From Vulcanibacillus modesticaldus (GTDB taxonomy: Bacteria > Bacillota > Bacilli > Tepidibacillales > Tepidibacillaceae): a DNA stretch of 35,672 bases. A program made the position numbers and the translations under genes. Location: positions 1-35,672 of the forward strand of contig NZ_MIJF01000016.1 of NCBI RefSeq assembly GCF_001730235.1, in the 5' to 3' direction. The notes under the pieces were generated by a model, which did no database searches, was not told where the DNA came from, and was given only the letters and a program-made list of their open reading frames with translations. Below, one piece after another: positions 8,324 to 17,924 of this stretch; the stretch's first letter is position 1; each line of letters opens with the position of its first letter.

Positions 8324-9028
8324 CTACTCCTTTTGGGAAGGGTTGCGCAATACATATCCTAGACCACGCTTCGTTATTATATAAACTGGCTGACTAGGAT
8401 TATCTTCAATTTTTTCTCGTAATCTCCTGATGGTTACATCTACTGTTCTTACATCTCCAAAATAATCGTAACCCCATACAGCTTCAAGTAAGTGTTCTCT
8501 AGTCAAGACAATTCCAATATTTTTGGCTAAATAATACAGTAACTCATACTCTCGATGCGTTAGATCTAAAATGGTATCCCTTTTTTTAATTAAGTATGAG
8601 GATGGATAGATACTTATTTCACCAATTACTAGCTGATGGTTTACTGTATCTTGCTGTTCATATGAAGAAATTCTTCTTAGATTAGCTTTGACTCTAGCAA
8701 TTAATTCTCTAGTTGAAAATGGTTTAGTTACATAATCATCTGCTCCCATTTCCAAACCAAGTACTTTATCAACTTCAGTATCTTTAGCAGTTAGGATTAT
8801 AATAGGTTTGTCGGTAAATTTTCTAATTTCTCTACAAACTTCAAAACCATCGATCCCAGGAAGCATGATATCCAACAATATTAAATCTGGTTCTAACTCT
8901 TTTGTTTTTTTAACCGCTTCTATTCCATCAAACGAAGTATAGACTTCATATCTTTCTTTTTCTAAACTAAATTTCAAAATATCTGCAATCGGTTTTTCGT
9001 CTTCCACTACCAAAATTTTATTTTTCAA
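8324..9028 (-). CDS. walR: WalR response regulator (OmpR family)
   Basis: The 234-residue regulator has a receiver domain at 1-120, with acidic pocket Glu9-Asp10, phosphoacceptor Asp53 (LLDIMLPG) and Lys in KPF. A winged-helix DNA-binding domain at about 135-230 contains [14 protein letters not shown] and [14 protein letters not shown]. Both match WalR/YycF closely. WalR controls autolysin and wall-metabolism genes and heads the operon walR-walK-walH-walI-walJ. The start is TTG at 9026-9028, with GGAGGG 9 bases upstream. A 15-base perfect palindrome (9085-9099) lies in the 97 bases between this start and the preceding terminator. I could not assign a convincing SigA promoter there. Confidence 0.97.
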   Translation of the reverse strand: MKNKILVVEDEKPIADILKFSLEKERYEVYTSFDGIEAVKKTKELEPDLILLDIMLPGIDGFEVCREIRKFTDKPIIILTAKDTEVDKVLGLEMGADDYVTKPFSTRELIARVKANLRRISSYEQQDTVNHQLVIGEISIYPSSYLIKKRDTILDLTHREYELLYYLAKNIGIVLTREHLLEAVWGYDYFGDVRTVDVTIRRLREKIEDNPSQPVYIITKRGLGYVLRNPSQKE

Positions 9029-9084
9029 AATGAATATCCCTCCATTTTGATATTTTTATAATTTTAAAGTTTCTAATTATTCAC

Positions 9085-9099
9085 AGTTTATCATAAACT
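9085..9099. promoter_or_regulatory. palindrome upstream of walR
   Basis: AGTTTAT-C-ATAAACT is a perfect 7+1+7 palindrome, 57 bases before the walR start and behind the upstream terminator. Its place and symmetry suit a dimeric repressor site or a short hairpin in the leader. The regulator is unknown. Confidence 0.4.
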
Positions 9100-9125
9100 A
9101 TTATTCTTTTTGTAGGATATAAAAA

Positions 9126-9164
9126 AAAGATAGGTTTGTCCAATATCTTATAAAACCTATCTTT
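9126..9164 (-). terminator. terminator of the LysM-G5-M23 gene
   Basis: A perfect 12-bp stem (AAAGATAGGTTT/AAACCTATCTTT) lies 18 bases past the stop at 9183, followed on the minus strand by a run of eight Ts in total. This separates the peptidase gene from the walR operon. Confidence 0.9.
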
Positions 9165-9182
9165 CTTCCTAAATATAATTTT

Positions 9183-10661
9183 TTATTTACCTATATAATT
9201 TAATGGGTTCTTTTTAACTCCATTTACTCTTACCTCAAAATGAAGATGTGTACCTGTTGAACGTCCTGTACTACCCATAATAGCAATCTTTTGTCCTTTA
9301 GCTATTTTATCACCAACAGCAACGTTAATGCTATTTAAGTGAGCATACAAGGTCTTAATCCCATTGCCATGGTCAATGATAATTGCTTTACCATATCCAC
9401 CACGCCAACCCGCAAAGATAACCTTGCCATTGTCAGCAGCCTTAATTGTATAATCCCTAACGCCTGCTATATCTAAAGCATAATGAAAACTACCCCATCT
9501 TGGACCAAAATAACTGGTAATTACTCCGCCTACTGTTGGCCATACCATAACGCCAGATCCTTTAGATGGAACTGGTTTTGTTCCTTTTAAAACAACCTTT
9601 TGTGTAGGTTCTTCAAGAACATTTTCACTCAAAATAGTCTTTTCTACAATTATCCCATTTTCCTTAACTATTGAATATTCAACTTCTTTTTTTCCTTCTT
9701 TCCCCTTTACTAGGGTTTTTGATTCATTTACAAACATTGAATTATCTTTTTTATATTGCACTGTATAAGGTATTCTTTCAATTTGTTTAACAACTTCGGT
9801 CGTTTTTACAGTAATTAGCGGTGTCATCGCTGTAACCACTAATTTGTCTCCTATGTGGATGAGTTCACCATCAAGTTGAGGATTCATCTGATAAACTTGT
9901 TTAGTTGTTAATCCAAACCGGTAAGCAATTTCCGAAATCGTATCTCCTTCTTGAACTGTATAGATTTTTTCTTCAAGGGTTCCCTTCTTCAATAAAGTGA
10001 GCATATCATTTTCTGAAATAATTTGGTCTGGAGAAACCCTAACTTCCTTAAAATCTATATCTTCTTTAATTTCAATATTCTCAACTTGAACATCTTCTTG
10101 ATCAGAATCATTTAAAGATGCTGCAACAACCTTATCTTCTTTATCATTTTTTTGCGTATATGATTCTTTTATGCTACTTAATAACCTATCAGCTGTAGCT
10201 TGATCCTTAACTATCCCAACAACTTCACCATCTACAACTAACTCTACACCGACCGCTTGAATATTGAATTTTTTTTCTAGAGAGGCTATTGTTTTGGAAT
10301 TATCATATTTCCCCTTATACTTTTTCTCTTTTTTAAAGGTTATCACAGTAGAAGAGTCTAGTTTGATATCCTTATATTCTTGTTGTAACTTATTGAACTG
10401 TTGTTTTTGCCAATTCTCAACGACTGATTTATCATTTACTGTACCAATTTCCTGTCCATCAACATATACATGATATAAAGTTATCGCATTTACCTCATAT
10501 TGATAAAATCCAAAAGCAGTTCCAATCGCTATAAATCCAGATAAAGCTCCAATTATAACCTTTTTATTTTTTATATATTTATTATTTTTTTTTGATTTTA
10601 AATTAGAAAAAACTTTTTGTAATTTACCTGTTATCTCGGTAAATTTAAAATATTTTGCCAT
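9183..10661 (-). CDS. LysM-G5-M23 cell-wall endopeptidase, membrane anchored
   Basis: This 492-residue protein has a basic cytoplasmic tail and one membrane segment at about 34-52 (VIIGALSGFIAIGTAFGFY). A long extracellular linker leads to a LysM domain (about 234-278, YTVQEGDTISEIAYRFGLT). A G5 domain follows at about 283-360 (TTEVVKQIERIPYTVQY...KGKEGKKEVEYSIV). The C-terminal M23 domain (about 372-490) shows zinc ligands in FHYALDIAG (His, Asp) and THLHFEVR (HxH), plus the catalytic His in TLYAHL. It should cut peptide cross-bridges in peptidoglycan. The ATG start has GGGGAGG 5 bases upstream. The leader can fold two competing hairpins over that site. It lies directly upstream of walR but has its own terminator. 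WalR control would be logical, yet I see no WalR-type repeat. Confidence 0.93.
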   Translation of the reverse strand: MAKYFKFTEITGKLQKVFSNLKSKKNNKYIKNKKVIIGALSGFIAIGTAFGFYQYEVNAITLYHVYVDGQEIGTVNDKSVVENWQKQQFNKLQQEYKDIKLDSSTVITFKKEKKYKGKYDNSKTIASLEKKFNIQAVGVELVVDGEVVGIVKDQATADRLLSSIKESYTQKNDKEDKVVAASLNDSDQEDVQVENIEIKEDIDFKEVRVSPDQIISENDMLTLLKKGTLEEKIYTVQEGDTISEIAYRFGLTTKQVYQMNPQLDGELIHIGDKLVVTAMTPLITVKTTEVVKQIERIPYTVQYKKDNSMFVNESKTLVKGKEGKKEVEYSIVKENGIIVEKTILSENVLEEPTQKVVLKGTKPVPSKGSGVMVWPTVGGVITSYFGPRWGSFHYALDIAGVRDYTIKAADNGKVIFAGWRGGYGKAIIIDHGNGIKTLYAHLNSINVAVGDKIAKGQKIAIMGSTGRSTGTHLHFEVRVNGVKKNPLNYIGK

Positions 10662-10666
10662 AAAAA

Positions 10667-10706
10667 CCTCCCCGAATTTGGAGATTTAATATGTAGAGCA
10701 TCTCCA
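10667..10706 (-). promoter_or_regulatory. competing leader hairpins over the M23 ribosome binding site
   Basis: On the minus strand the segment ATCTCC (10680-10685) can pair upstream with GGAGAT (10700-10705; 7 bp if the flanking T-A is counted). It can instead pair downstream with GGAGGT of the Shine-Dalgarno; AAATCTCC/GGAGGTTT gives 8 bp with one G-U pair and an 8-base loop. The two are mutually exclusive, and only the second hides the ribosome binding site. Confidence 0.4.
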
Positions 10707-10719
10707 TTAATAATTTTTA

Positions 10720-10761
10720 TCTATAATACCTAAAAAAGTTAACACTTCCCACTTATCACTT
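10720..10761 (-). promoter_or_regulatory. possible promoter of the LysM-G5-M23 gene with CACTT repeats
   Basis: TTAACT (10737-10742) is followed after 17 bases by a TAAAAA -10-like hexamer on the minus strand. Directly upstream, CACTT (plus strand) occurs three times with 7-base spacing, at 10743, 10750 and 10757. Both hexamers match consensus only partly, so the promoter call is weak. Confidence 0.3.
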
Positions 10762-10856
10762 TACCACAACATAGCTTGGCCCAGCAAGAGGAAATATCTA
10801 ACCATAATACATAAATAGTAGTCTCATAAGTAATACTATGTCTAGGAGGGATATTT

Positions 10857-11231
10857 ATGCCTAACAATAGAAACATTTTAGCAGCCTTTAAATCGATTGA
10901 AGAAGCCCAGAAAGCAGCAGAGGAATTAAAACAGCGAGGATTTTCAAATATTCAAGTAGATCAAATTGGAATGTATCCAGGAAGCCAAATGAATGACCTT
11001 TTCAATCCAATTACTGGTGGATTTAAAAGTTTAGCCGACCTCACTTTAGGTTCCTTCACAAATAAAAGCAGTGAAATCTTAGCATCAGTAGATGTAAGTG
11101 CCAGCGGAATGGCAGATGGAAGTGGTAGTTATATGGATATCAATAGAAATATTCTTCTTACTGTGGTTACAGATGAGGTAAAAGCTAAGGAAGCGGAACA
11201 AGTAATTAAAATGTATAATGGTCAATTCTAG
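10857..11231 (+). CDS. stress-protein-like alpha/beta protein, function unknown
   Basis: This 124-residue protein opens NILAAFKSIEEAQKAAEELKQRGFSNIQVD and ends in LLTVVTDEVKAKEAEQVIKMYNG. The beta-alpha-beta pattern resembles small general-stress proteins of the YflT / GsiB-neighbour type found in Bacilli, but the match is to the pattern only. The middle section (residues 40-90) is glycine/serine rich. It has no signal peptide, membrane segment or cysteine. The ATG at 10857 has a strong AGGAGG 6-7 bases upstream. It is transcribed divergently from the M23 gene and head-on to replication, and ends in a perfect terminator. I see no convincing SigA or SigB promoter. Confidence 0.75.
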   Translation: MPNNRNILAAFKSIEEAQKAAEELKQRGFSNIQVDQIGMYPGSQMNDLFNPITGGFKSLADLTLGSFTNKSSEILASVDVSASGMADGSGSYMDINRNILLTVVTDEVKAKEAEQVIKMYNGQF

Positions 11232-11236
11232 CAAAA

Positions 11237-11259
11237 AAACCTACTGCATCAGTAGGTTT
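11237..11259. terminator. bidirectional terminator between the stress-like gene and the tRNA cluster
   Basis: A perfect 10-bp stem (AAACCTACTG/CAGTAGGTTT) has a 3-base loop. On the plus strand it follows the stop at 11231 and leads into TAATTTTA. On the minus strand it follows tRNA-Phe and leads into a T7 run. Confidence 0.88.
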
Positions 11260-11280
11260 AATTTTATGTAACTTTGAAAA

Positions 11281-11356
<76 letters not shown>

Positions 11357-11395
11357 ACGTTTTGATTTTTCGAAAAAAGCCCTAGATAAAAAAAA

Positions 11396-11472
11396 TGGCG
11401 GAGCTGACGGGATTCGAACCCGCGATCTCCTGCGTGACAGGCAGGCATGTTAGGCCTCTACACCACAGCTCC
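11396..11472 (-). tRNA. tRNA-Asp (GTC)
   Basis: A 77-base cloverleaf on the minus strand: acceptor GGAGCTG/CAGCTCC, anticodon loop CTGTCAC (GTC), T arm GCGGGTTCGAATCCCGT. The discriminator is G and CCA is encoded. The G discriminator and GTC anticodon are both expected for Asp. Confidence 0.96.
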
Positions 11473-11482
11473 AAGAATAAAA

Positions 11483-11558
11483 TGGTGAGCCATACAGGAT
11501 TCGAACCTGTGACACCCTGATTAAAAGTCAGGTGCTCTACCGACTGAGCTAATGGCTC
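11483..11558 (-). tRNA. tRNA-Lys (TTT)
   Basis: A 76-base cloverleaf on the minus strand: acceptor GAGCCAT/ATGGCTC, D arm TAGCTCAGTCGGTAGAGCA, anticodon loop CTTTTAA (TTT), T arm ACAGGTTCGAATCCTGT. The discriminator is A and CCA is encoded. It is the first gene of the tRNA cluster, about 27 bases after the -10. Confidence 0.97.
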
Positions 11559-11584
11559 ATGTTTTCCTTTTGGACACGATAGAT

Positions 11585-11613
11585 ATAATACCATGGTAAA
11601 ATAGTTATGTCAA
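11585..11613 (-). promoter_or_regulatory. promoter of the tRNA-Lys-Asp-Phe cluster
   Basis: On the minus strand a perfect -35 TTGACA (11608-11613), exactly 17 bases and a -10 TATTAT (11585-11590). The position fits a start just upstream of tRNA-Lys. Confidence 0.85.
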
Positions 11614-11685
11614 CTATTTTCTAGATTTTTTTTGCTAAAACACAACTAATTCATAATTTGGATTTTTTATAAGATTTCAAAAAAT

Positions 11686-11717
11686 AAGCCTAGATATTTC
11701 CGTAAACATCTAGGCTT
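11686..11717 (-). terminator. terminator of purA
   Basis: A perfect 10-bp stem (AAGCCTAGAT/ATCTAGGCTT) lies 8 bases past the purA stop. The minus-strand tail ATTTTTTGAAA follows. Confidence 0.87.
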
Positions 11718-11724
11718 GCTTTGT

Positions 11725-13026
<1,302 letters not shown>

Positions 13027-13059
13027 TTATCTGATTCAAACTCTCTTTCCAACAAATTA

Positions 13060-13089
13060 AGTTTAACAATCTTTTATCTTCACTGTCAA
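13060..13089 (-). promoter_or_regulatory. purA promoter
   Basis: On the minus strand a perfect -35 TTGACA (13084-13089), 18 bases and TAAACT (13060-13065), the latter preceded by an extended-10 TG. It lies about 50 bases before the purA start and directly after the PurR-type boxes. Confidence 0.65.
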
Positions 13090-13092
13090 TGA

Positions 13093-13136
13093 AAATACGA
13101 ACATTATATATATTTTTTTGTTATTTGTTCGTATTT
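13093..13136. promoter_or_regulatory. PurR operator (two PurBoxes) upstream of purA
   Basis: A perfect 11-base inverted repeat, AAATACGAACA (13093-13103) and TGTTCGTATTT (13126-13136), lies 22 bases apart just upstream of the purA -35. Each arm contains the central CGAAC of the Bacillus PurBox. The CGAA cores are 26 bases apart, which agrees with two 14-base boxes in the known inverted arrangement. Bacillus PurR represses purA and is relieved by PRPP. Confidence 0.75.
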
Positions 13137-13153
13137 GTTCTGTAATAAAAAAA

Positions 13154-13178
13154 GGTAACCATTTATTATCTGGTTACC
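13154..13178 (-). terminator. terminator of dnaB
   Basis: An 8-bp stem (GGTAACCA/TGGTTACC) begins in the last codons of dnaB and is followed on the minus strand by a T7 run. It ends the yybS-gdpP-rplI-dnaB transcript. Confidence 0.85.
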
Positions 13179-14535
13179 CATCACTTACTTCATCTAGTTG
13201 ATTCTGGTCCTTAGCATAGTTTACGAACTTATTGAAGTTTTTAAGGAATACAAGTTCGACTTTACCAACGGGACCGTTTCTTTGTTTCGCTATGATAATT
13301 TCAATAATATTTTGCTTTTCCGTTTCAGGATTATAATAGTCATCACGATATAAAAACGCGACAACGTCAGCATCTTGTTCGATACTCCCCGATTCACGAA
13401 TATCCGATAACATCGGCCTTTTATCTTGTCTTTGTTCTACAGCACGACTTAACTGTGATAGAGCAATCACCGGAACGTCAAGTTCTCTAGCAATTCCTTT
13501 AAGCTGTCTTGATATTTCAGAGATCTCCTGTTGTCTATTATCCGATTTCCCCCGCCCATGTATTAATTGTAAATAATCTATTAATATTAAGCCTAATCCC
13601 TTTTCAGCCTTCAATCTACGAGCTCTAGCCCTAATATCGTAGATTGTTATTCCAGGGGTATCATCGATATATATCGGAGCCTCTGATAAAGTACTCATTG
13701 CCATTGTTAACTTATTCCAATCTGATTCTTCTAACATACCTGTTCGCAATTTATGACTGTCAATATTGCCTTCAGCAGCGATCATCCTTTGTACTAATTG
13801 TCTTGCTGACATTTCCAAACTAAAAATCGCAACAGGATGTTTACTTCTACATGCTACATTTTGTGCAACATTTAATGAGAAGGCTGTCTTACCCACACTT
13901 GGACGGGCGGCGATTATAATTAAATCAGATTTTTGAAACCCTGAGGTCATCCTATCCAAATCAGTGAAACCTGATGGAATTCCCGTAATTTCACCTCTAT
14001 GATGATGTAAATATTCGATTTGGTCTACAGTTTCCATTAATACTTCTTTAATATTTATGAAACCATTATCGATTTTTCTTTGGGAAAGTTCCAAAATTTT
14101 TCTCTCTGCATCTCCAATTAAATCACTGACATCTTCAACACCTGAATAACCTGTACTAGCAATTTCTGTAGCTACCTTTATTAATCGCCTTTGAATAGCT
14201 TTTTCTTCAATTATTCTGGCATAATATTCTACATTTGCTGCAGTTGGCACTGCATTGGCCAAATCAGTAAGGTAGGAAACTCCCCCAACTTCTTCTAGTA
14301 ACTTTTTTCCTTGAAGCTCTGCCGTAATTGTTACAAGATCTACAGGCTCACCTGTCTCAAAAACATCCAACATTGCCCGATAAATCTTTTGATGAGCAGT
14401 TCGATAGAAATCATCAGGAGATAAGATTTCCATAACGGTGATCAAAGCATCTCGTTCTAATAGGATCGCTCCTAATACGGCTTGTTCGGATTCTATATTT
14501 TGTGGTGGAATTCTGTCCAAATAAAGTTCACTCAT
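13174..14535 (-). CDS. dnaB: replicative DNA helicase DnaB (B. subtilis DnaC)
   Basis: The 453 residues match hexameric replicative helicases end to end. The N-terminal primase-interacting domain (about 10-110) begins PPQNIESEQAVLGAIL. A linker leads to the RecA-like C-terminal domain with Walker A ARPSVGKTAF (about 210-219), Walker B LILIDYLQL, the H4-type segment DIRESGSIEQDADVV, and an arginine finger in the C-terminal AKQRNGPVG. It unwinds DNA ahead of the fork. In Bacillus the same protein is called DnaC; DnaB there is a loader. The ATG at 14533-14535 has AGGGGA upstream. It is 29 bases behind rplI and co-transcribed with rplI and gdpP. Confidence 0.97.
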   Translation of the reverse strand: MSELYLDRIPPQNIESEQAVLGAILLERDALITVMEILSPDDFYRTAHQKIYRAMLDVFETGEPVDLVTITAELQGKKLLEEVGGVSYLTDLANAVPTAANVEYYARIIEEKAIQRRLIKVATEIASTGYSGVEDVSDLIGDAERKILELSQRKIDNGFINIKEVLMETVDQIEYLHHHRGEITGIPSGFTDLDRMTSGFQKSDLIIIAARPSVGKTAFSLNVAQNVACRSKHPVAIFSLEMSARQLVQRMIAAEGNIDSHKLRTGMLEESDWNKLTMAMSTLSEAPIYIDDTPGITIYDIRARARRLKAEKGLGLILIDYLQLIHGRGKSDNRQQEISEISRQLKGIARELDVPVIALSQLSRAVEQRQDKRPMLSDIRESGSIEQDADVVAFLYRDDYYNPETEKQNIIEIIIAKQRNGPVGKVELVFLKNFNKFVNYAKDQNQLDEVSDG

Positions 14536-14564
14536 TCTGAGATCCCCTCTAATTTATTTTCACA

Positions 14565-15011
14565 TTACTTTTGTTCGATTACGCTTACTTTCAAAGTAGC
14601 TGTAACTTTAGGATGTAGCTTCACCATTACTTGAGTATAACCTAAACTACGTATTGGTTCATCCAATAAAATTTTCCTTTTATCAATTACAATATCTTCT
14701 TTCTTTAAAGCTTCAGCTATTTGCTTTGAAGTCACTGCCCCAAATAATCTGCCATTGTCTCCTGCCTTTGAGGTAATTTTAATAGTCATCTTTTCTAGTT
14801 TTGCAGCTAGTTCCTGTGCACTTTGCAGTTCAGCTGCTCTTCTTTTTTCTTCACTCTTTTTAAAGGCATTTACTTCTTTAATACTGCTACTTGTAGCTTC
14901 CTTAGCCAAACCTCTAGGAAACAAAAAGTTCCTCGCATACCCTTCGGCAACCTCTTTTATATCTCCCTTTCTACCTTTACCTTTAACGTCCTGTAGAAAA
15001 ATAACCTTCAT
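14565..15011 (-). CDS. rplI: 50S ribosomal protein L9
   Basis: The 148 residues are L9 throughout. The N-terminal rRNA-binding domain (1-50) reads [17 protein letters not shown]...[14 protein letters not shown] long connecting helix (about 50-75) and a C-terminal domain follow, the latter holding the conserved [17 protein letters not shown]9 protrudes from the large subunit near the L1 stalk and helps maintain reading frame. Its ATG overlaps the gdpP stop (TATGA), with GGGGGA 8 bases upstream inside gdpP, so translation is probably coupled. Confidence 0.98.
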   Translation of the reverse strand: MKVIFLQDVKGKGRKGDIKEVAEGYARNFLFPRGLAKEATSSSIKEVNAFKKSEEKRRAAELQSAQELAAKLEKMTIKITSKAGDNGRLFGAVTSKQIAEALKKEDIVIDKRKILLDEPIRSLGYTQVMVKLHPKVTATLKVSVIEQK

Positions 15012-16963
15012 ACTAATATTCCCCCTTCATCTTGAATAGTTTTTAGAACATCTATTAATCTTTCTTCTGCTTCTTCCAAGGTTACGCCTTCTAATTGGAC
15101 AGCGGCATTTGTTAAATGTCCACCACCACCCATGCGTTCCATGATCACTTGTACATTTATTTGACCCAACGATCTTGCACTGATTGATACTAATCCATCA
15201 TGACGAATGCTGATTACAAAAGAAGCAAATACACCACTCATATTTAACAAAGTATCTGCTGTTTGAGCAATTAAGATTTGATCAAGTTTTTCATCAGCAA
15301 CTGCAATTGCTATATGATCAAATATTATCTTTGCTTTTTTCACCAATTCAGTTCTTTTTACATATTGCTCTATATCAACTTTTAATAGTTTTTGAACTAA
15401 CGTGGGATCAGCGCCTTTGATTCTTAGAAAGGAAGCTGCTTCAAAAGTTCGATAACCTGTTCTAAAAGCAAAACTCTTCGTATCTACCACAATTCCAGCT
15501 AACAGTGCAGTAGCTTCCAATGGATCCATCTCCAATTTGTCTGACTGATATTGTAATAATTCCGTTACTAGCTCACTTGTAGAAGAAGCATATGGTTCCA
15601 TGTAAATTAGAACAGGATCGTTAACAAATTCCTCTCCCCGTCTATGATGGTCAATTACAACCACTCTTTCTATAACATCAACTAATTTAGGTTCTATTGT
15701 TAACGATGGTTTATGAGTATCAACCATTATTAGTAATGTTTTCGAACTAACATTTACTATTGCCTTATCAGGTAGTACGAAATATTTGGATAACTCCTCA
15801 TGCTTGTCAACTTCATCAAGCAATTTTTGAATCATGGGATTTGGTTCGTCAAGGATGATATATCCTTCTTTTTCATTGACCAAAACAGCTTTAAGGATTC
15901 CGATTGAAGCCCCAATAGCATCCATATCAGGGGACTTATGACCCATGATTAAAACTAAATCACTTTCTTTAATCAAATCCCTTAATGCATGAGAAATAAC
16001 TCTGGCTCTCACCCTAGTCCTCTTCTCAACAGCATTTGATTTGCCACCATAAAATGATAAGCGTTCACCAACTTTGACTGCTGCCTGGTCTCCGCCACGC
16101 CCCAATGCAATATCTAAACTTGATTGGGCCATTTCGCCTAATTCGATAAAAGAATCAGCCATGGCGCCTATTCCAATACTTAATGTTAAAGGTATCTTAT
16201 TGTCCGTAGTCATTTCTCGAACGATATCCAAGATATCAAATCGCGAATTTTCTAATTGTTCTAAAACTGTTTGGTTAGTAATCATCAAAAATTTATCAGC
16301 TGCATATCTCTTTAAATATATCCCTAAGGCATTGGCCCAGTCACTGATTGCGCTTGTTACATCTGTTAAAAGTAAACTTCTACTCAATTCATCCAATCCT
16401 TGACTCACCTCATCTAGATTGTCTAAATGAATGATACCAAAGACTGTTTTTTCCTTTTCGTATTGATCGAGTAGATAGTTATATTCAGTAATATCAGTAA
16501 GATATAACAATCTCTCTTTTGAGTGAATATCTACATTGTATATCTTAAAATTGTGTTCAATTTCAAGCTGTTGAATATCTTCTTCCCAAACTAAGGCCGG
16601 TATAACCTCATTTAATTCTTTCCCTATTAGGTTATCTTCACCTGTAATCAAATTCAGGTAGGGATTATGCCATTCTATCTTCTTCTCTTCATCGTAAAGA
16701 ATAATCCCGATCGGTAATTGTTGAATTACATCTTTACCAGCTTTTTTGATCCGGCACTGGGTCGTCTTTATATAATCAATTAAATCTTTTCTAAAAGCAT
16801 TTCCAACCTTGTAGGTTGAATAAAAGAGCCATACTAAGATGATCAGGCCTATTAAAGCATATTCCCAATGCCAAATAGCTAGTATTCCTAGTAATAATAA
16901 ATCAAATAGAAAAATCAAAACTAAATGAAAACCAAAAACTCTGTTTGATAAAAATTTAGGCAA
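15008..16963 (-). CDS. gdpP: GdpP (YybT) cyclic-di-AMP phosphodiesterase
   Basis: GdpP degrades c-di-AMP, which controls potassium uptake, osmotic balance and wall stress. The 651 residues have two membrane segments at about 10-50, a PAS-like domain (about 80-150) and a degenerate GGDEF domain (about 170-300) lacking a proper GGDEF signature. A DHH domain (about 335-500) carries [19 protein letters not shown] and VIDHHRRG. The C-terminal DHHA1 domain has the [10 protein letters not shown] motif. All metal-binding motifs are intact. The start is TTG at 16961-16963 with AGGGG 9 bases upstream; an overlapping ATG in another frame stops at once. It sits 12 bases behind yybS and overlaps rplI. Confidence 0.95.
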   Translation of the reverse strand: MPKFLSNRVFGFHLVLIFLFDLLLLGILAIWHWEYALIGLIILVWLFYSTYKVGNAFRKDLIDYIKTTQCRIKKAGKDVIQQLPIGIILYDEEKKIEWHNPYLNLITGEDNLIGKELNEVIPALVWEEDIQQLEIEHNFKIYNVDIHSKERLLYLTDITEYNYLLDQYEKEKTVFGIIHLDNLDEVSQGLDELSRSLLLTDVTSAISDWANALGIYLKRYAADKFLMITNQTVLEQLENSRFDILDIVREMTTDNKIPLTLSIGIGAMADSFIELGEMAQSSLDIALGRGGDQAAVKVGERLSFYGGKSNAVEKRTRVRARVISHALRDLIKESDLVLIMGHKSPDMDAIGASIGILKAVLVNEKEGYIILDEPNPMIQKLLDEVDKHEELSKYFVLPDKAIVNVSSKTLLIMVDTHKPSLTIEPKLVDVIERVVVIDHHRRGEEFVNDPVLIYMEPYASSTSELVTELLQYQSDKLEMDPLEATALLAGIVVDTKSFAFRTGYRTFEAASFLRIKGADPTLVQKLLKVDIEQYVKRTELVKKAKIIFDHIAIAVADEKLDQILIAQTADTLLNMSGVFASFVISIRHDGLVSISARSLGQINVQVIMERMGGGGHLTNAAVQLEGVTLEEAEERLIDVLKTIQDEGGILV

Positions 16964-16975
16964 TCATATCAGCCC

Positions 16976-17908
16976 CTAAATTTCAAGCTTTTTTCGTAAG
17001 TTGAAACTGATATCTATCATTCCCAAGATTATTAATAACTGGGTCATAAACGGTATTAAAATTCCCACTATCGCAATTACCCGAATTGTCTTTCCGAGAT
17101 TTTTTTGATGGGCATAATAGAATACAAAGGATAAGCCCTGAATTAATAAGATTAAATGTAATAGTGGATATAGGTTGATCGCAATTAGTTTAATAGCATA
17201 AATATCATATAAGGACTTTATTTTTAAAGCAATGGAATTTAATAAATAGTAAAAAATTATGCTACGTGGGAATGTCCATTCTCTAAATGGAGGTAAATTA
17301 GGAACTTTAATCCCTAATCTTTTCATAATTTTCCCTGCTATGACATGGTTTATTATTACAAACATTATGGCAAACGCAATGATAAAAAATGGTAACATTA
17401 AGCCGATATTATCAAATAAAGCTCGGTATGCCTGAATAATCAATTCAGTCTCCTGTTGGTTACCAAATTGTTTTAGCATACCTTCAACTGAATTTAAAGA
17501 TGCATTTAACATTTGTTGTAATGATTCAATAATATCAGTGCCGATGATCAAATTACTAAAGGCAATTCCTAAAATCAAATTGATGATTGTGGTAATCGAA
17601 CCACCTAAAATAACCAGTAAGATATTTCCCTTTTTATATAAAGCCCCCATTGTTATACCAACTGTACCGGCCAAAATAGCAAGAGTTATGCTATAAAAAC
17701 CTCCGATTAATATCGATAATATAGAACTAGCTGTAATAACAATTAAACCCATTTTAATACCATTACGATACCCATAAATGATGAAGGGAATCGCTAATAA
17801 ATATAGAGTAACCGTACCTAAGGGGGTTAATACCGTTATTAATAATAATAATAAAAATATAGTGCTAAATAATGCTCCTTCTGTGAGTTCTCTGCTTTTT
17901 TTGTTCAA
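16976..17908 (-). CDS. yybS: YybS-type DUF2232 membrane protein
   Basis: This 310-residue polytopic protein (about eight hydrophobic segments) belongs to the YybS / DUF2232 family, which regularly precedes gdpP in Bacilli. The start MNKKSRELTEGALFSTIFLLLLLITVLTPLG is typical. The fold resembles small S-component-like integral membrane proteins, but no substrate is known. The start is TTG at 17906-17908 with AGAGGTG 7 bases upstream. It lies 12 bases upstream of gdpP, so a link to c-di-AMP control or the membrane pool is possible but unproven. Confidence 0.88.
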   Translation of the reverse strand: MNKKSRELTEGALFSTIFLLLLLITVLTPLGTVTLYLLAIPFIIYGYRNGIKMGLIVITASSILSILIGGFYSITLAILAGTVGITMGALYKKGNILLVILGGSITTIINLILGIAFSNLIIGTDIIESLQQMLNASLNSVEGMLKQFGNQQETELIIQAYRALFDNIGLMLPFFIIAFAIMFVIINHVIAGKIMKRLGIKVPNLPPFREWTFPRSIIFYYLLNSIALKIKSLYDIYAIKLIAINLYPLLHLILLIQGLSFVFYYAHQKNLGKTIRVIAIVGILIPFMTQLLIILGMIDISFNLRKKLEI

Positions 17909-17924
17909 TAATTTACACCTCTTG

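Noticed and set aside
9029-9125. WalR-type binding repeats (TGTWAH-N5-TGTWAH) near walR, the M23 gene and htrA
   Set aside because: I read the upstream regions on both strands and found no pair with the right spacing.
10662-10856. c-di-AMP (ydaO-type) riboswitch before the M23 gene
   Set aside because: Such riboswitches often precede wall hydrolase genes, but the conserved ydaO sequence blocks are not present and the space is too short.
11382-11594. Open frame of 70 codons over the tRNA cluster
   Set aside because: It lies across tRNA-Asp and tRNA-Lys and their promoter; no ribosome site; clearly a shadow of structural RNA genes.
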